Shown: piece after piece, positions 61,141-64,000 of the stretch
Layout of the letters: every line of letters starts with the position of its first letter
Position numbering within the stretch: the first letter of the stretch is position 1
Assembly (NCBI GenBank): GCA_016748015.1
Contig: JAAOMT010000710.1
Location: forward strand, 289,885-353,884
Source of the DNA: Geosiphon pyriformis
Taxonomy: Eukaryota > Glomeromycota > Glomeromycetes > Archaeosporales > Geosiphonaceae
Direction: 5' to 3'
Length of the DNA: 64,000 nt
Position numbers and translations under genes: made by a program
The notes under the pieces: model-generated
The model's input: the letters and a program-made list of their open reading frames with translations, nothing else
The model's database searches: none
Told to the model about the DNA's origin: nothing

Positions 61141-61225
61141 TCCGGCAAGCCAGATTTGAACTAGCGACCTAGAGATTACAGGTGAACACTACAGTCTCCC
61201 GCTCTACCAACTGAGCTATTGCCGG
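61141..61225 (-). tRNA. tRNA-Tyr (GUA) with intron
   Basis: The - strand sequence folds as a tRNA: acceptor CCGGCAA with TTGCCGG plus discriminator A, D-arm GCTCAGTTGGTAGAGC, anticodon stem GGAGA with TCTCT around C-T-GTA, and T-arm with GTTCAAATC. A 12-nt intron (TGTTCACCTGTA) sits one base 3' of the anticodon, the usual site; nuclear tRNA-Tyr genes of fungi normally have one. A T6 run (Pol III terminator) lies about 9 nt after the 3' end. Confidence 0.95.
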
Positions 61226-61399
61226 CTTTATGTTACGAGACCATCACATTTTATTTATTTATTACTGTATTAATACCTGCTTAATAAGGCCTGTTACAGT
61301 TACAGTAATTGAAAAAATTTTCTCTATTCCCAAAAGATTAAATCAAATTATCTTTTTAGCTTTAGAAAATTTTCGTCTACTGTATTCTCGAAAATGTCC

Positions 61400-61468
61400 A
61401 AAAAAAACTTTGTTACCCGAAGGCAACTATCCGCTCAAGATTAAACGTGTCATCCTTGTGCAGGGGCC

Positions 61469-61500
<32 letters not shown>

Positions 61501-61523
61501 ATAAGTGTCACTCCGAAGAGGAC
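61400..61523 (-). ncRNA. U6: U6 spliceosomal snRNA
   Basis: The - strand gives GTCCTCTTCGGAG (5' stem with a TTCG loop), TTGGAACGATACAGAGAAG with the invariant ACAGAGA box, GATTAGCATGGCCCCTGC with AGC, then AAGGATGACACG, and a 3' extension ending in a GTTGCC-TTCG-GGTAAC hairpin and an eight-T terminator. About 124 nt, somewhat longer than the common 106-112 because of the 3' hairpin. It forms the catalytic core of the spliceosome with U2 and U5. Transcribed by Pol III. Confidence 0.95.
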
Positions 61524-61540
61524 TCTGAAGTTACTTTTTT

Positions 61541-61572
61541 ATTATTTATATATACTCTTATTGTGTCATGTG
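61541..61572 (-). promoter_or_regulatory. U6 promoter: TATA box and upstream element
   Basis: TATATATAAAT lies about 22-33 bp before the U6 start. CACATGACACAATAAG lies at 61,557-61,572 on the - strand. Both are identical, at nearly the same distance, before the deleted U6 copy at 58,656, which marks them as functional promoter parts. Confidence 0.7.
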
Positions 61573-61599
61573 CTTATATTGTGGGATTTTTACGGTTAT

Positions 61600-63063
61600 T
61601 CTTAATTGACGAAGTTTATAGGTCAAAAAATGTGCATTTTTCAAAATATTTTTAAAATATATCAGATAATAAAAATTTAACATATAAAAAACAAATATAT
61701 ATTTTTGCTTAATTTAATATATATTAATAAAACAACAAATTTAAATATGATAAAATAAAATAAAAATGTTTTTATTAAATTATTTACTAAAATTTAATCT
61801 AAAATAAATTGAAATTAATAATTTTAATTATATAATTCATCATAATAAAAAAAAATTTTTTTAATTTTTTGTTTATACATTAATTATTTAATTATTAAAA
61901 AATTTTATTTTTAATTCAAAATATCTATTTTAATTAAAATTTTATAAAAATAAATTGAAAATTTGAAATAAATTATGTAAATATTATCATATTTTAACAA
62001 TTTATCAAAAAAAAATTTTAATTTTAAAAAAAAAATCCATATTCACTTAATTAATCTTTTAATTATTAAATTACAATTTTATTTAAATTGAAAATTAATT
62101 TTACAATTGATTACTAATTTTCGTAAAAAAAAAAGTTTATTAATTAATTATAATTATATTATTATTAATTTAAAATAATAATAATAAATTATAACATATA
62201 AATAATTATTAAAGTTAAAAATATTTTAATAATTATGATTTATATTATTAAAAATATCCAATTTTATAAAAATATTAATAAATAAATCTTGTAAATAGAT
62301 TCAAATAAAAAAATATAAAAAACTTTAACAATATATTGAAATTTAAATTTAAATATAATTTAATAAATTATTGTTAAAAAATTTTAAAAAATAACAAATT
62401 ATTAAATTTTTTTGTAATTAATTAATTAATTAAATTTATTTATTTTTCTTTCATATTTTTATAATTAAAACCAAAACAAAAAAGTAAAAAAAAATTACTT
62501 TTTTTTTTCTTTAAAGTGCTTCTTTTAAGTAATATAAACACAAAACTACTTTTCTTTTTTACAATTTTTCTTATATTTGTTTAAGAAAATTTAATTACTG
62601 TTATAACTAAAAACTAATACTTTTACAAGTAATTGTTAATAAATTTAAGCTTCTTATAATTTATATAAAACATTTTGAATTTTACACTAAAAAAGCTTGG
62701 TTGGCTAAATATTCTGTTATTGTAAAACATTTATTAATGTAATTTTGGTGCAAGTCCAAGTGACTGGTTACTTAAAGTCTGATCACAAAGTACGATGAAT
62801 GGCTACTGAAAGAAAATGTCTTGTAGGTGCAGAAAGATGAAATTGCTGTAAACCATTTCAAATTCGCGTGAACACTGAAATAATATTAAAGTTCACTGTG
62901 ATCATATTTAGTAAGATGAGTGTTTTAAAGATAAAAAAAACCCATTTCCTTTTTGTTAAATCTTCTATAAGAATTAATCTATTCGAACACTAGCACGTAA
63001 CGTCTTTTTTGACTTACAAATTAAAAAGTTCAACTTTTCAATGTGCTCCTCTTGAATTCAATG
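61600..63063. other. AT-rich intergenic DNA
   Basis: 61,620-62,700 is over 80 percent A+T by eye and holds nothing recognisable. 62,740-63,050 has higher complexity (probably the 3' UTR or downstream region of the chromate-transporter gene) without an ORF. Confidence 0.5.
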
Positions 63064-64000
63064 TCAAATGAATAAATATTGCCCAGCAATAGATCCAAAA
63101 ATAACCAAATAAAGAGAAATATGCTTTCCATTGAACTTGTACAAAGCGCCCAATGACATCATATAAAGAATAGAAGAAACAGAATCTTGCACCACAGCCA
63201 TCATGGATCTTTCTTGTTCATTCATATTCTTCAACGTGATTGAACTGGTGACTGATGATTTTAACAATTTTAACGCTGTAATTGCAACAACACCAACAAC
63301 GCTCGCTGAAATTCCGTCGAAAAACGCCGCAAGAAATCGATTACGTACCAGTCGTTCAAGGAAATCGTGACCCATTATTGTAAACGTGAAACAAGGGAGA
63401 AATATACCTATTGTTATTAGGGTGGCTTCGAGAAACGCGTATGGTAGACCACCAAATTTATTTCCCGCTTGAAATCCGATAAATGTTGAGAACATTGTTA
63501 ACGGAGATGGTATAACATTGCCGATTGCTATTGCATCAAGGAAAGTTTTTTCAGTTAACCATTTTCCTATTGTGACTGCTTCTGCTTGAATGAACGGAAT
63601 CGTTGTCTAAAAAATGAGTCGAAATCTTTAAAATTGATTTTCTGATAGGAATTTAAATCCCCAACTTTTGATTTTACCAAATTCATTGCTCTCGAGGAAA
63701 CTTGAAAACTGAAAGAAAACTCACATATGCACCACCGAATGATAAAGATCCAGCTAATAAACCCAACCCAAAAATATGCCCAGGATCTGTCGTTTTTGAA
63801 ATTCCAATCCCTATTGAAGTGGCAGATGGAAACCCTTCAAAAAAGACAAATGCTGTGAAACCAACAATCTCCAACAATAAAATTAATGCGCTAAGCCAAT
63901 AAAATTTTCGATCAATGGTCATATAGATCAATCCAAGAATTCCTAAAGTTAGGAATAAATTAATGTTCAGGGTACTTTGAATGGCAGCTATAACAGCCAG
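63064..64000 (-). CDS. Chromate-ion-transporter (CHR) family protein, 3' part
   Basis: complement(join(63,064-63,606; 63,725->64,000)); the 5' part lies beyond the window. The donor GTGAGT at 63,724 and a TTTTTTAG acceptor join G-G-A-Y to T-T-I-P-F-I-Q. The visible 273 residues have membrane segments (L-I-L-L-L-E-I-V-G-F-T-A-F-V-F-F), the motif S-F-G-G-A-Y, then W-L-T-E-K-T-F-L-D-A-I-A-I-G-N and P-S-P-L-T, corresponding to the F-G-G and P-G-P signatures of CHR domains (P-S-P here). Further helices lead to a C-terminal G-Q-Y-L-F-I. In fungi such proteins export or take up chromate/sulfate-like anions; direction cannot be told. Probably the second CHR domain of a two-domain protein. Confidence 0.88.

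Overview
The window looks like nuclear DNA of an arbuscular mycorrhizal fungus (Glomeromycotina, most like Rhizophagus). The signs are very AT-rich intergenic DNA full of ATT/AAT microsatellites, short spliceosomal introns, a Cys-rich-headed protein kinase of the type hugely amplified in that group, and large LINEs with an ORF1 (CCHC) plus ORF2 (endonuclease, RT, RNase H, C-terminal zinc finger). The species call is inference from family resemblance; no database was searched.

Positions 1-45,595 are a transposon graveyard with one host gene. An old, AT-converted LINE on the + strand (D1) starts before the window and ends near 24,590. It is split by a 0.85-kb TIR element (M2), by an unclassified repeat (Q2), and by a 9.9-kb Ty3/gypsy-like LTR retrotransposon on the - strand (14,035-23,924) that carries a dUTPase-like domain. 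M2 is itself split by a reverse copy of the same element (M1), by a young LINE (LINE-1, 1,354-8,113) and by a second Q repeat. A protein kinase gene (25,989-27,612) follows, then a second decayed LINE piece (D2), a dead Tc1-like element with clean termini (29,707-31,054), and a third decayed LINE on the - strand (Dm, 45,595 down to about 31,060). Dm is split by a second young LINE (LINE-2, 9-bp target duplication), by another TIR element (M3, TA duplication) and by a 0.9-kb element with a minisatellite.

Positions 45,883-64,000 are gene-bearing: mitochondrial intermediate peptidase (OCT1, 5 exons), a cell-wall-integrity type MAP kinase kinase (6 exons), the SKN7 response-regulator/HSF transcription factor (7 exons), a broken Fanzor/TnpB-family nuclease remnant (- strand), an internally deleted U6 copy, a small secreted double-psi-barrel-like protein (- strand), tRNA-Tyr with an intron and an apparently complete U6 snRNA gene (both - strand), and the 3' part of a chromate-transporter-family gene (- strand, cut by the window edge). 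MKK and SKN7 are both stress/cell-wall signalling genes in fungi; whether their adjacency matters cannot be told from sequence.

Exon coordinates were built by hand from GT/AG signals, reading-frame continuity and family alignment from memory. Boundaries inside the AT-converted elements are good to roughly 10-30 bp unless a target duplication is cited.
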